A DNA stretch of 50,898 bases. Origin: Agathobacter sp. GTDB taxonomy: Bacteria; Bacillota; Clostridia; Lachnospirales; Lachnospiraceae. The translations under genes were made by a program, and so were the position numbers. Under the pieces are notes generated by a model. It was not told where the DNA came from and ran no database searches. It worked only from the letters and a program-made list of their open reading frames with translations. Below are positions 33,570-41,574 of this stretch, in pieces; positions within the stretch are counted from its first letter, which is position 1; the number at the start of each line of letters is the position of its first letter. Location: contig JAFUPI010000009.1 of assembly GCA_017481285.1 (NCBI GenBank), positions 1 through 50,898 on the forward strand. The letters run 5' to 3'.

Positions 33570-33590
33570 GTTTTTATCCCCTTTGTAGCT

Positions 33591-34919
33591 TTAGTAACCA
33601 ATTATTAGTCCAAATAATAGTAATCCGCTCGTCAAAATTAGATTTAAAAAATGAAATTTCCAACTCCATTTAAACCACTTGCCATAGTCCACATCTACCA
33701 GTCCCAAACTAATCAAAAGCACTGGATTCGTCGGATAAAACACGTTGGAGAAACCATCTCCAAATGCAAATGCAACAATACATAACTGAGCAGAAATTCC
33801 AAACGTCTCTGCAATCGGGATGATTAAAGGCATAAGCAAAAACGCCTTTGCAGATCCAGATGCAATAAAGAAATTCATAACCAACACAATGAGGTAGATA
33901 AATAAGATTACCGACCATCCCGGAAGTGATGCTGCCGTGTTCACCATTCCCTGCAAAATAGGGTCCAAAATATTCCCCTCTATCATGGTATATTTAATGG
34001 AATTTGCCATAAGTATCATAAATACTGCCGCAAATACACTACCTACACCACGAAAGAATGTCTTTGGAATGTTGCCGCCTCTCCCAGTAGCAATTACTGC
34101 TACAAGTCCTGCTACAAGAAAGGTAACGGCCACAATTATCATCGTAATATCCTGCAAAAATGTAAACACTACCGAACTAAGTACCAAAAGAATTCCGCCG
34201 CACATAATACCTACAAAAAGCTTCAATCCTTTTGCCATCTTTTTGTCATATTTAAAATTATTTTTAAATACATTCGTATCAATTGGCTTTTGTATTTTTT
34301 TAGCGTAAAAATAGAGAAATGCCAAAAGTAATGCATATACCAAAACAAATCCAAGTAATCTGAACCATATTCCCGAAAACATTGGAAGACCTGCTAATTC
34401 CTGTGCAACACCAACCGTAAACGGATTGCATACACCCGCGGAAAATCCACATCCAATAGCAAGAATACTCATCCCTAATCCCACAAGTGGATCCCAGCCT
34501 AATCGAACCGCTAAAGCCACTACGATTGGCACCATAGGAACTGCTTCTTCAAAGGAACCAATCATGGAACCCATTGTCATGAAAAACAATGTAATAAAAG
34601 CTAACAGTTTATATCTTTCTTTTCCAAATCGGTCAGTTATCGTATCCAGCATATACTGCATCAGACCACATTTGTCGAGACAGTTAAATATTCCACCAAT
34701 TACTAACAAGAATATAATAACGGCAATGAGTGATACATTCCCTTCTGCACCAAGGACTAAAATAGGAGATAACGCCCACTTCCAAAAGGGAATTCCACCA
34801 CCTGGAATCACAAAAGTAAGTCCATAGGTTAAAACCATCAAAGCAAAGATAACCACTATCGCTGTGATAAAGGATTTTACACTAATATTAATGCCTGTAT
34901 TTTCTGATTTTTTATTCAA
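33591..34919 (-). CDS. YfcC-family anion/peptide carrier
   Basis: 442 residues, about 11-12 transmembrane helices; secondary carrier of the YfcC/DcuC (PF03606) group. Typical motifs: GSMIGSFEEAVPMVPIVVAL and CGFSAGVCNPFTVGVAQELA, plus a second-half FGDGFSNVFYPTNPVLLISL. Substrate not predictable: family members move C4-dicarboxylates, amino acids or short peptides. Length is a little short of many YfcC proteins (about 460-500). It starts from an ATG following an AT-rich region; promoter unclear. Confidence 0.88.
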   Translation of the reverse strand: MNKKSENTGINISVKSFITAIVVIFALMVLTYGLTFVIPGGGIPFWKWALSPILVLGAEGNVSLIAVIIFLLVIGGIFNCLDKCGLMQYMLDTITDRFGKERYKLLAFITLFFMTMGSMIGSFEEAVPMVPIVVALAVRLGWDPLVGLGMSILAIGCGFSAGVCNPFTVGVAQELAGLPMFSGIWFRLLGFVLVYALLLAFLYFYAKKIQKPIDTNVFKNNFKYDKKMAKGLKLFVGIMCGGILLVLSSVVFTFLQDITMIIVAVTFLVAGLVAVIATGRGGNIPKTFFRGVGSVFAAVFMILMANSIKYTMIEGNILDPILQGMVNTAASLPGWSVILFIYLIVLVMNFFIASGSAKAFLLMPLIIPIAETFGISAQLCIVAFAFGDGFSNVFYPTNPVLLISLGLVDVDYGKWFKWSWKFHFLNLILTSGLLLFGLIIGY

Positions 34920-35087
34920 AATAACACCTCGAATTCTACAAAAAATCTTTTCTAACCACTTTATACCTTGCAGCTAGAAAATGCAAGACCCATTATTGTT
35001 AATTAGGCTATAAATTTTTCAAAATATTTATAGTTGATAGATTTTTTAAAAAACAAAGTGTATTATATACAAAAAGGAGGAAAAACG

Positions 35088-35861
35088 ATGAAAATATCGA
35101 AAGAGAACTACAGAAATTTTTATTTTGGAACTGCGGCCGAAACATATATCCAGAGTGAATTTTATTCTTTTGGTTACGAAGCCTATAAAGCACAACCAGA
35201 TATTGGTTATGACTTATGTGTAACAAATAATAGTTTATTTACATTTGAAAAAAAATCATTTAAACAATACAATGTACAAATTAAATCTAGGTTTATCTGG
35301 GATAAAGGAACCAAAATTTATATATCTCATACTGATTTTGAAATGCTATTAAATGATAAAAACAGTATATTAATTGTTGTATTCCAAAGGCCCCGAATAG
35401 GCGTAGACGGATATGCCTTTTGGGAACCCAGAGATACATATAATGAATACATAATAGATAAAGGACTAGAGCTATCATGGAGCGAGCATCTATTAACGAC
35501 TGGAGAAATTAAAAATGCTACAGATGCTGAACATTCATTATTTATACTTGGATACGATAAAGAATATTTTTGGATTAATAATAGTCAACTAAAACGTTTG
35601 AACAGCGATGGGTTTATATTTGAAGATGACTTTGAAAATGAAAGAGTATATTTGAATGTGGAAAAAAATCTTATAAAAGAATGTTCTTCCGATTCCAGCG
35701 AAAATATCGAATATACACTAATGCAACTTTGCAACAAAGATGGAACAAAATACATACTTTCAAATGTTTTATTTAGTTTAAAATATTTAGTATCAGAAGA
35801 TGGATTGAACCAACCTTTTTTTAATGAAGGAAAAATGTTTACTGAAGATTTTGATTATTAA
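35088..35861 (+). CDS. PD-(D/E)XK/DUF4365-like protein
   Basis: 257 residues from the ATG at 35088, which follows a strong AAAAGGAGG; the open frame extends upstream but has no RBS there. N-terminal nuclease-like pattern: E16 region GTAAETYIQSEFYSFGYEA, then PDIGYDLCV and VQIKSR, the E…D…QxK layout of DUF4365 and related PD-(D/E)XK proteins. The rest (to 257) is unassigned. Base composition is clearly more A/T-rich than the neighbours and it stands alone on the plus strand, so recent acquisition is likely. It might be a restriction or toxin-type nuclease (inference); nothing nearby is a methylase. Confidence 0.7.
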   Translation: MKISKENYRNFYFGTAAETYIQSEFYSFGYEAYKAQPDIGYDLCVTNNSLFTFEKKSFKQYNVQIKSRFIWDKGTKIYISHTDFEMLLNDKNSILIVVFQRPRIGVDGYAFWEPRDTYNEYIIDKGLELSWSEHLLTTGEIKNATDAEHSLFILGYDKEYFWINNSQLKRLNSDGFIFEDDFENERVYLNVEKNLIKECSSDSSENIEYTLMQLCNKDGTKYILSNVLFSLKYLVSEDGLNQPFFNEGKMFTEDFDY

Positions 35862-35863
35862 TC

Positions 35864-35895
35864 AACAGGCTCTGGATAACCAGAGCCTGTTTTAT
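35864..35895 (+). terminator. intrinsic terminator of the DUF4365-like gene
   Basis: AACAGGCTCTGG / CCAGAGCCTGTT stem, 12-bp arms (35864-35875 with 35880-35891), ATAA loop, then TTATATTATTTTTTT. Convergent with the HTH-MotA gene, whose stop it touches. Confidence 0.85.
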
Positions 35896-36638
35896 ATTAT
35901 TTTTTTATATAAACGAACCGCCGTAGGCATCAACAAAATCTCTACTATACAACAATAAAACACAGCTAAAATTGCAACAGCAACATGTGGTCCTAATTTA
36001 TTCAAATCAGACAAAAAAGCTATGACTGCAATTATACCAACAACAAATGTAAAAACACCAGCAATAGGTATTGTACATAGTACCATTTTCATCGCACACC
36101 ATGAAGATTTCATCTGGTCATACGTATAATTCTTTTTTCCATACACGATATTAAATCCTTGCAAAAAGTCCCACAAACTTTCAGACGCAATTAACACAAA
36201 AAATGTAATGCCAAGTGGAATCAAAACAGATGGCATATCGATAAACCAAGCAAGCGATTCTGCTCCTGCTGTGCTTAAAATTACAAAAACACAAGCAATT
36301 ACCAACAGAATAAAGCTAAAAATAGTTCCAAAGATCGTCCAATTTCCCTTTTTTCTGTGATACTCACTCTCCTTTACCAATTCTACCATATTTTCCTCAG
36401 CTCTATTTACATAATTCTCTTCCGAAAATTTTTCTCCGGATAATAACTCATTTACACTGATATTTAAAATAAGGCAGACATCCAAAAGTATTGCATTATC
36501 AGGCATACTTCTTCCCGTTTCCCATTTGGATACGGTTTTATCCGACACGCCAACCTGCTCTGCCAACTGACGTTGCGTTAGATTTTGTTGTCTTCTCATT
36601 TCTGCCATAAATTTCCCTGTCTTTTGCTGATTAAGCAT
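35892..36638 (-). CDS. XRE HTH regulator fused to a MotA-like membrane domain
   Basis: 248 residues. HTH_3 domain at 8-62 (MRRQQNLTQRQLAEQVGVSD). Four transmembrane helices at about 101-122, 134-152, 183-209 and 217-240. Two parts match the adjacent MotA-like protein in order: IDMPSVLIPLGITFF (133-147) with its IHIPSAIVTFGGALF (36-50), and KLGPHVAVAILAVFY (214-228) with its AIGSGMALALITTLY. The peptidoglycan-binding MotB partner is missing; this gene occupies its place. It overlaps the upstream stop by 8 bp. Could be a membrane-bound transcription factor gated by an ion channel (inference). Alternative: an XRE regulator with an unrelated 4-TM domain; the similarity is by eye. Confidence 0.75.
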   Translation of the reverse strand: MLNQQKTGKFMAEMRRQQNLTQRQLAEQVGVSDKTVSKWETGRSMPDNAILLDVCLILNISVNELLSGEKFSEENYVNRAEENMVELVKESEYHRKKGNWTIFGTIFSFILLVIACVFVILSTAGAESLAWFIDMPSVLIPLGITFFVLIASESLWDFLQGFNIVYGKKNYTYDQMKSSWCAMKMVLCTIPIAGVFTFVVGIIAVIAFLSDLNKLGPHVAVAILAVFYCCIVEILLMPTAVRLYKKII

Positions 36639-37419
36639 TGTCTTCCTCCTTACTTTCCATCTCTATTACTGATTTGATTTTTTCACGAATAATTCGCGTA
36701 TTTTCTCCTGCTTGTATAGACAGTACTCCTTCTGTTACCACTTCCATAATAAGCAACTCTTCATTACTAGTTTTTTCTAACTTCCTTCCAATTGGAATAC
36801 AAATCCAATTGGCAAGCATAGAACCATATAATGTGGTGATAAGTGCCAATGCCATCCCTGAACCAATTGCATCTACATTAGTTCCCATAGATTTCATCAT
36901 ATCAATTAATCCTAGTAGTGTTCCCAACATTCCCCACGCTGGACCATAGGCTCCTAAATCCTGCCAGAAATTAATATTCTTCTTGTTCCGTTCTTCCTTG
37001 TGTATCATTTCACTTTCTAAAATATCACGTACTAATTCTGGATCAGAACCATCTACTACTAGTGTAATTGCTTTTTTTAAAAAATCAAACTCAATTTTAT
37101 TTGCTTCTTCTTCCAATGCAAGCAGTCCCTCTTTTCTGCCAGTTTCGGACAACTGAAAAATTTGTTCTGCTAATTCATATACGGACACACTTGACCTTTT
37201 AAATGCTGTGGCAAAACTTGTCAACCCTTCTTGAAAATCCGAGAACGAATCCGCCGTCATCAATGTAGCAAAAAGAGCTCCGCCGAACGTTACAATCGCA
37301 GATGGAATATGTATCAAATTTAAAACGGATGCTATCCCGCCATTGGTTACAATTCCAAAAACAATCGCAACAAAACATAATAAAAAGCCTGTGAACGCTG
37401 CACTGTTTATTTTTCCCAT
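36631..37419 (-). CDS. MotA/TolQ/ExbB-like proton channel protein
   Basis: 262 residues with the MotA layout: two N-terminal helices (8-26, 38-54), a cytoplasmic loop of about 95 residues (60-150), two C-terminal helices (about 155-175 and 185-210) and a cytoplasmic tail. Motifs: GAYGPAWGMLGTLLGLIDMM (with the conserved Pro160) and IGSGMALALITTLYGSMLAN. Flagellar MotA is the closest assignment, yet no MotB or other flagellar gene is present. RBS AAAGAGG precedes the start. A perfect 19-bp palindrome lies 89 bp upstream. Confidence 0.87.
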   Translation of the reverse strand: MGKINSAAFTGFLLCFVAIVFGIVTNGGIASVLNLIHIPSAIVTFGGALFATLMTADSFSDFQEGLTSFATAFKRSSVSVYELAEQIFQLSETGRKEGLLALEEEANKIEFDFLKKAITLVVDGSDPELVRDILESEMIHKEERNKKNINFWQDLGAYGPAWGMLGTLLGLIDMMKSMGTNVDAIGSGMALALITTLYGSMLANWICIPIGRKLEKTSNEELLIMEVVTEGVLSIQAGENTRIIREKIKSVIEMESKEEDNA

Positions 37420-37507
37420 AAAGGTTACCTCTTTTCATATCTTATCTAAAAGATACGAGTAACGGGGAATAGAATAAACTTCTTAGATGGAGAATCCCTC
37501 TCTATCA

Positions 37508-37526
37508 ACTCTCCAAATTGGAGAGT
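37508..37526. promoter_or_regulatory. perfect 19-bp palindrome upstream of the MotA-like operon
   Basis: ACTCTCCAA-A-TTGGAGAGT, 9-bp arms and one central base, 89 bp before the MotA-like start. On the minus strand TTGATG lies directly upstream of it and TTGATA overlaps its end, so it may sit within a promoter. Its length fits an XRE dimer site, and the HTH protein of this operon is the natural candidate (inference). No strong -10 box is evident downstream. Confidence 0.6.
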
Positions 37527-37540
37527 CATCAATTCTATAG

Positions 37541-37577
37541 CAAAAAGAAAACCCATAAGTTCTCTACTTATGGGTTT
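37541..37577 (-). terminator. terminator of the panT-coaBC-ABC-F operon
   Basis: Minus-strand AAACCCATAAGT / ACTTATGGGTTT stem (37549-37560 with 37566-37577), 5-nt loop, then TTCTTTTTG. It follows the ABC-F stop by 38 bp. Confidence 0.88.
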
Positions 37578-37615
37578 AATCATATTCTTTTATTCACGCA
37601 TTACTGCAATTTTAC

Positions 37616-39172
37616 CTACAACACCTTCGTCGTCCACTGTGAACAATCCCAAACCTTATCTACAATATCACCGTAGAATTCTGGTTCGTGGCAAATCAAA
37701 AGAATACTTCCTTTATATTCCTTCAATGCTCTCTTTAATTCATCCTTCGCATCCACGTCCAAGTGGTTCGTAGGTTCGTCGAGAAGAAGGATATTGGTAT
37801 CGCGGTTAATCAATTTGCAAAGACGTACCTTTGCCTGTTCACCACCACTTAATACTCGCACCTGACTTTCGATATGCTTGGTGGTAAGCCCGCATTTTGC
37901 TAAAGCAGAACGCACTTCATACTGTGAGAAGGATGGGAATTCATCCCAAATTTCCTGAATACAGGTATTGGAATTTTCCTCTTTGATTTCCTGTTCAAAG
38001 TAACCGATTTCCAAATTGTCGCCCAATTCTACTTCACCGCTTACAGGTTTATTTAGGCCAAGGATACTGCGGAGCAATGTCGTTTTACCGATACCATTCG
38101 CCCCAACCAGCGCAATCTTTTCTCCACGTTCCATAGAAATGTTCAGTGGCTTGGATAATGGTTCATCATAACCGATTACTAAATCTTTTGTTTCAAACAG
38201 GATCTTACCAGAAGTGCGGCCTACGCGGAAATTGAATTCTGGCTTCGGTCTTTCTGCTGCAAGCTCAATCACATCCATCTTGTCCAGCTTCTTCTGACGA
38301 GACATTGCCATGTTACGGGTCGCAACACGAGCTTTGTTTCTTGCAACGAAATCTTTTAATTCACTAATTTCCTGCTGCTGTTTGCGGTAAGCTGCTTCGA
38401 GCTGTGATTTCTTTACTTCGTAAACTTCCTGGAACTTGTAATAGTCACCTACATAACGATCCAAGTGCTGATTTTCCATATGATAAATGATATTAATTAC
38501 TTCGTTTAAGAATGGAATATCATGAGAAATCAAAATGAAGGCATTCTCATATTCCTGTAAATATCTCTTTAACCATGTAATATGTTCTTCGTCCAAATAG
38601 TTGGTAGGCTCGTCCAAAAGAAGGATATCTGGCTTTTCTAATAAAAGCTTTGCGAGAAGCACCTTCATACGCTGTCCACCACTAAGATCTGTTACATCAT
38701 GGTCTAAGCCCAAATCTAATAAACCAAGTGCTCTGGCAACTTCCTCTACCTTCGCATCAATGATGTAAAAGTCATGGCTGTCTAACATATCCTGAATGGT
38801 TCCTAGTTCTTCCATCATGGATTCCATTTCCTCTGGGCTTGCTTCGCCAAGATTTTCACAGATGTGATTCATGCGGTCTTCCATTTCAAACAGCCATGCA
38901 AAGGCAGACTTCAAAACCGATTCGATAGTCATACCTTTTTCCAAAGAAGCGGTCTGGTCTAAGTAACCAACACGAACATTTTTGGACCATTCTACTTTGC
39001 CTTCGTCTGGCATAAGCTTGCCCGTTACAATATTCATGAAGGTAGATTTTCCTTCGCCATTAGCTCCCACTAAACCAATGTGTTCCCCTTTCAAAAGACG
39101 GAAAGACACATCGTCGAAAATGGCTCTGTCTCCAAAGCCATGGGTTAAGTGTTCTACATTTAAAATACTCAT
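37616..39172 (-). CDS. ABC-F family ATP-binding protein
   Basis: 518 residues, soluble, two ABC domains and no transmembrane part. First domain: Walker A GANGEGKST (36-44), LSGGQ and Walker B LLLDEPTNYLD; second: GANGIGKTT, LSGGEQ and LLLDEPTNHLD. A linker with basic helices (KSQLEAAYRKQQQEISELKD region) connects them, as in YbiT-type ribosome-associated ABC-F proteins. Role is on the ribosome: translation factor or antibiotic protection; no resistance subtype can be claimed. It follows coaBC by 20 bp. Confidence 0.93.
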   Translation of the reverse strand: MSILNVEHLTHGFGDRAIFDDVSFRLLKGEHIGLVGANGEGKSTFMNIVTGKLMPDEGKVEWSKNVRVGYLDQTASLEKGMTIESVLKSAFAWLFEMEDRMNHICENLGEASPEEMESMMEELGTIQDMLDSHDFYIIDAKVEEVARALGLLDLGLDHDVTDLSGGQRMKVLLAKLLLEKPDILLLDEPTNYLDEEHITWLKRYLQEYENAFILISHDIPFLNEVINIIYHMENQHLDRYVGDYYKFQEVYEVKKSQLEAAYRKQQQEISELKDFVARNKARVATRNMAMSRQKKLDKMDVIELAAERPKPEFNFRVGRTSGKILFETKDLVIGYDEPLSKPLNISMERGEKIALVGANGIGKTTLLRSILGLNKPVSGEVELGDNLEIGYFEQEIKEENSNTCIQEIWDEFPSFSQYEVRSALAKCGLTTKHIESQVRVLSGGEQAKVRLCKLINRDTNILLLDEPTNHLDVDAKDELKRALKEYKGSILLICHEPEFYGDIVDKVWDCSQWTTKVL

Positions 39173-39192
39173 AATAAACTCATCTTTCTTTT

Positions 39193-40404
39193 TTATTCAT
39201 TGCCAATCGGCATTATCATCTTCGTAAGAATAAAATCTACGATTGCACCTGCAACCTCTGCTTTTGACATAATTTCGTTCTCAACACATTCTTCTTTTGT
39301 GATAAAGGTTACCACATTGGTGTCTACTCCAAATCCAGCACCGGCAACCTTAAGATTATTGGCAACAATCATGTCTACGTTCTTGCGTTCTAATTTTGCA
39401 CGGGAGTTTTCCAGCATATTTTCGGTTTCCATAGAGAAGCCACAGATAAACTGACCTGGCACGCGATTGGCGCCAAGATACGCAAGAATATCTTCGGTAC
39501 GCTCTAATTCGAGCAGATTATCTCCCTCTTTTTTCTTTATCTTTTCATCGGCTACATGAGCAGGACGATAATCTGCTACTGCTGCAGTTTTGATAATAAT
39601 CTGCTGTTCCTTATAACAGGCTTTCACTGCTTCTGCCATGTCAGCTGCGGATTTTACATTTACCACCTTTACAAATGGTGGTGGTGCGATAGAAACTGGT
39701 CCACTTACCAATGTAACATCAGCTCCACGGCGCATACAGTTTTCTGCAATAGCATATCCCATCTTTCCAGTGGAATGGTTTGTGATAAAACGTACTGGGT
39801 CAAGAGCTTCCTGCGTAGGGCCTGCAGTGATAAGCACCTTTGCCCCTACCATATCCTTTACCAAAGCAATCTCACGAAGAATGTAAGAGAGTAAGGTTTC
39901 TGGCTCGGGCATTTTGCCCGCACCTGTATCTCCGCAAGCAAGGTATCCACAAGCAGGGTCTATAATTTCATATCCATAGTGCTTTAATTTTTTCAAGTTA
40001 TCCTGCACGATTGGATTTTCAAACATATTTGTATTCATGGCTGGTGAAATAAATTTCTTACATTTGCATGCCATGATGGTTGTGGTAAGCATATCATCCG
40101 CAATACCATTTGCAATCTTTCCAATGATATTTGCAGAAGCTGGAGCTACCATAAAAACATCTGCTTTCTTTGCCAATGAAACATGCTCCACATTAAACTG
40201 GAAATTACGGTCAAAGGTATCTACTAAACATTTATTGTTGGTTAAAGTCTCAAAAGTAATTGGATTGATAAAATTCGTAGCATTCTGCGTCATAATCACA
40301 TGCACGTCTGCATGGAGTTTTACCAATGCACTAGCTAAATTTGCAATTTTATAAGCAGCGATACTGCCTGTCACTCCGAGAACGACTGTTTTTCCTTTTA
40401 ACAT
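39193..40404 (-). CDS. coaBC: bifunctional phosphopantothenoylcysteine synthetase/decarboxylase
   Basis: 403 residues, two coenzyme A biosynthesis steps in one protein. The N-terminal flavoprotein decarboxylase CoaC (1-190) has GVTGSIAAYKIA, active His in NVEHVSLAKKAD, PAMNTNMFENP and the Cys lid ACGDTGAGKMPEPE. The C-terminal CoaB synthetase (190-403) has ITAGPTQEALDPVRFITN and GKMGYAIAE. Lies 9 bp after panT, so pantothenate uptake and its conversion to CoA share an operon. Confidence 0.96.
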   Translation of the reverse strand: MLKGKTVVLGVTGSIAAYKIANLASALVKLHADVHVIMTQNATNFINPITFETLTNNKCLVDTFDRNFQFNVEHVSLAKKADVFMVAPASANIIGKIANGIADDMLTTTIMACKCKKFISPAMNTNMFENPIVQDNLKKLKHYGYEIIDPACGYLACGDTGAGKMPEPETLLSYILREIALVKDMVGAKVLITAGPTQEALDPVRFITNHSTGKMGYAIAENCMRRGADVTLVSGPVSIAPPPFVKVVNVKSAADMAEAVKACYKEQQIIIKTAAVADYRPAHVADEKIKKKEGDNLLELERTEDILAYLGANRVPGQFICGFSMETENMLENSRAKLERKNVDMIVANNLKVAGAGFGVDTNVVTFITKEECVENEIMSKAEVAGAIVDFILTKMIMPIGNE

Positions 40405-40413
40405 ATTTTCCTC

Positions 40414-41043
40414 CTATTTCACTGGTTTGATTTTATTCAGCACGATACCTACGGCAGAAACGATTACTCCGGAAAGGATCGCTTCAATCACACCATTAAA
40501 ACCTATGATGCCACCGATCACCCCAAGCACTGTTGCTGGATCAATCCCCTGGGCCGCCGCATAGGCATCCTTGTACAAAACATAAATGGAACCCATTACC
40601 AAAAATGTGTTGGTAAACGCACCTATTACACCTGCCACTGCAAAATTCACCGTTTTCCATTTAGAAAATTTTTTCAAGCCTTTGTATATAAAGTATGGTA
40701 GTACCCCCACCAAAACGCGTGGCACAAAGCAGATAAACGTACTAAACAATACCCCTTTTGCACCAAACATACTGGCTGCTAAAACTGGCGAAAATACAAA
40801 TGCAGATAGTGTCGCTGGCATAATGGTATTTTTCAAAAAACTAGTGAAACCAAATAAAAATCCTAAAAACGCACCCTGTTTAGGTCCACAAAAAAGGGAA
40901 CCGATAATTACAGGAATTTGAATAATCGTAGCATTAATCACACCCAAAGGTATATAGCCCAATGGTGTAAATGCCATGATAATAATAATGGCGGAAAAAA
41001 GTGCTGTCAGCACCATTCCCTGAATTTCTTTTTTACTTTTCAT
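40414..41043 (-). CDS. panT: ECF transporter S component, probably pantothenate
   Basis: 209 residues from the ATG at 41043 (AGGAGG at 7 bases); a longer in-frame start would include the RBS. About six transmembrane helices, with the S-component start VLTALFSAIIIIMAFTPLG and PLGVINATIIQIPVIIGSL. Substrate assignment to pantothenate rests on the adjacent coaBC; the fold itself (PF12822 type) does not fix it. It needs the shared ECF energising module. Confidence 0.85.
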   Translation of the reverse strand: MKSKKEIQGMVLTALFSAIIIIMAFTPLGYIPLGVINATIIQIPVIIGSLFCGPKQGAFLGFLFGFTSFLKNTIMPATLSAFVFSPVLAASMFGAKGVLFSTFICFVPRVLVGVLPYFIYKGLKKFSKWKTVNFAVAGVIGAFTNTFLVMGSIYVLYKDAYAAAQGIDPATVLGVIGGIIGFNGVIEAILSGVIVSAVGIVLNKIKPVK

Positions 41044-41104
41044 TGTACATCCTCCTTTTCTAGTAAAAGCCACTCCTCGTGGTCCCTTCTGAAAAGCCGA
41101 TTTT

Positions 41105-41133
41105 ATACTACCATTTTAAGTTATTACGGTCAA
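41105..41133 (-). promoter_or_regulatory. promoter of the panT-coaBC operon
   Basis: Minus-strand TTGACC (41128-41133), 17-bp spacer, TAGTAT (41105-41110), 61 bp before the panT ATG. A short CCAC-GAGGA-GTGG hairpin lies in the leader; no riboswitch is recognised. Confidence 0.65.
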
Positions 41134-41153
41134 GAAAATTCCCTAATTCAATT

Positions 41154-41459
41154 CTTGCTTTTGTGATTTATTCTGTCTGTCAAAAGTTTTACAATCTGCA
41201 CCTCTTTGTCCGTGTGCAAAAGGACACCCTTGCGAAGATTTCTCAATTTCTCTTATGTGGGCAGGATTATAAAATGTCATGAGCCATGCAAACTGTCTGA
41301 CGCACTGCTTTTGTGCGGAGTTTTTGCATGGCTCATGTAATATCAAGTTTATAAGACTGCCCACATTAGAGAAATAGAAATTTGAGAACGGTGTCTGTTG
41401 CACATCGGACAAAGAGGTGCAAATTGTAAAAGCTATGCCAGACACAAAATTTAAGCAAG
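41154..41459. repeat. 306-bp imperfect palindrome
   Basis: Arms of about 140 bp (41154-41294 and 41319-41459) are inverted copies around an apex hairpin (GCAC…GTGC, 41302-41315). Long matching blocks include GCACCTCTTTGTCCG, ATGTGGGCAG, CATGAGCCATGCAA and TTTTACAAT. Mismatches and small gaps are scattered through both arms. It fills most of the 530-bp gap between panT and the GH3 gene. Open frames across it show no conserved protein. A MITE-like or long-hairpin RNA element is likely; no target-site duplication is apparent. Confidence 0.85.
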
Positions 41460-41574
41460 CAGTGTATTTCAAGAAAATAAACGCGTTTCCCTTAAAGGTT
41501 CAAAATTCGCTAGAAAACACAGCGGCATATTTTATTTCAAAAAGTACATAATACGTCTCTAAATTGAAATCCCA
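41460..41574. other. intergenic remainder with no recognised feature
   Basis: Between the palindrome and the GH3 stop codon I see no promoter, terminator hairpin or coding signal. The GH3 gene thus has no visible intrinsic terminator unless the palindrome's own hairpin serves. Confidence 0.5.

Noticed and set aside
36631-37419. Ordinary flagellar stator gene
   Set aside because: No motB, flagellar or chemotaxis gene is adjacent; the partner is an HTH-membrane protein.
41143-41472. 109-residue open frame on the minus strand
   Set aside because: It runs through both arms of the 306-bp palindrome, has no RBS, and the sequence is explained by the inverted repeat.
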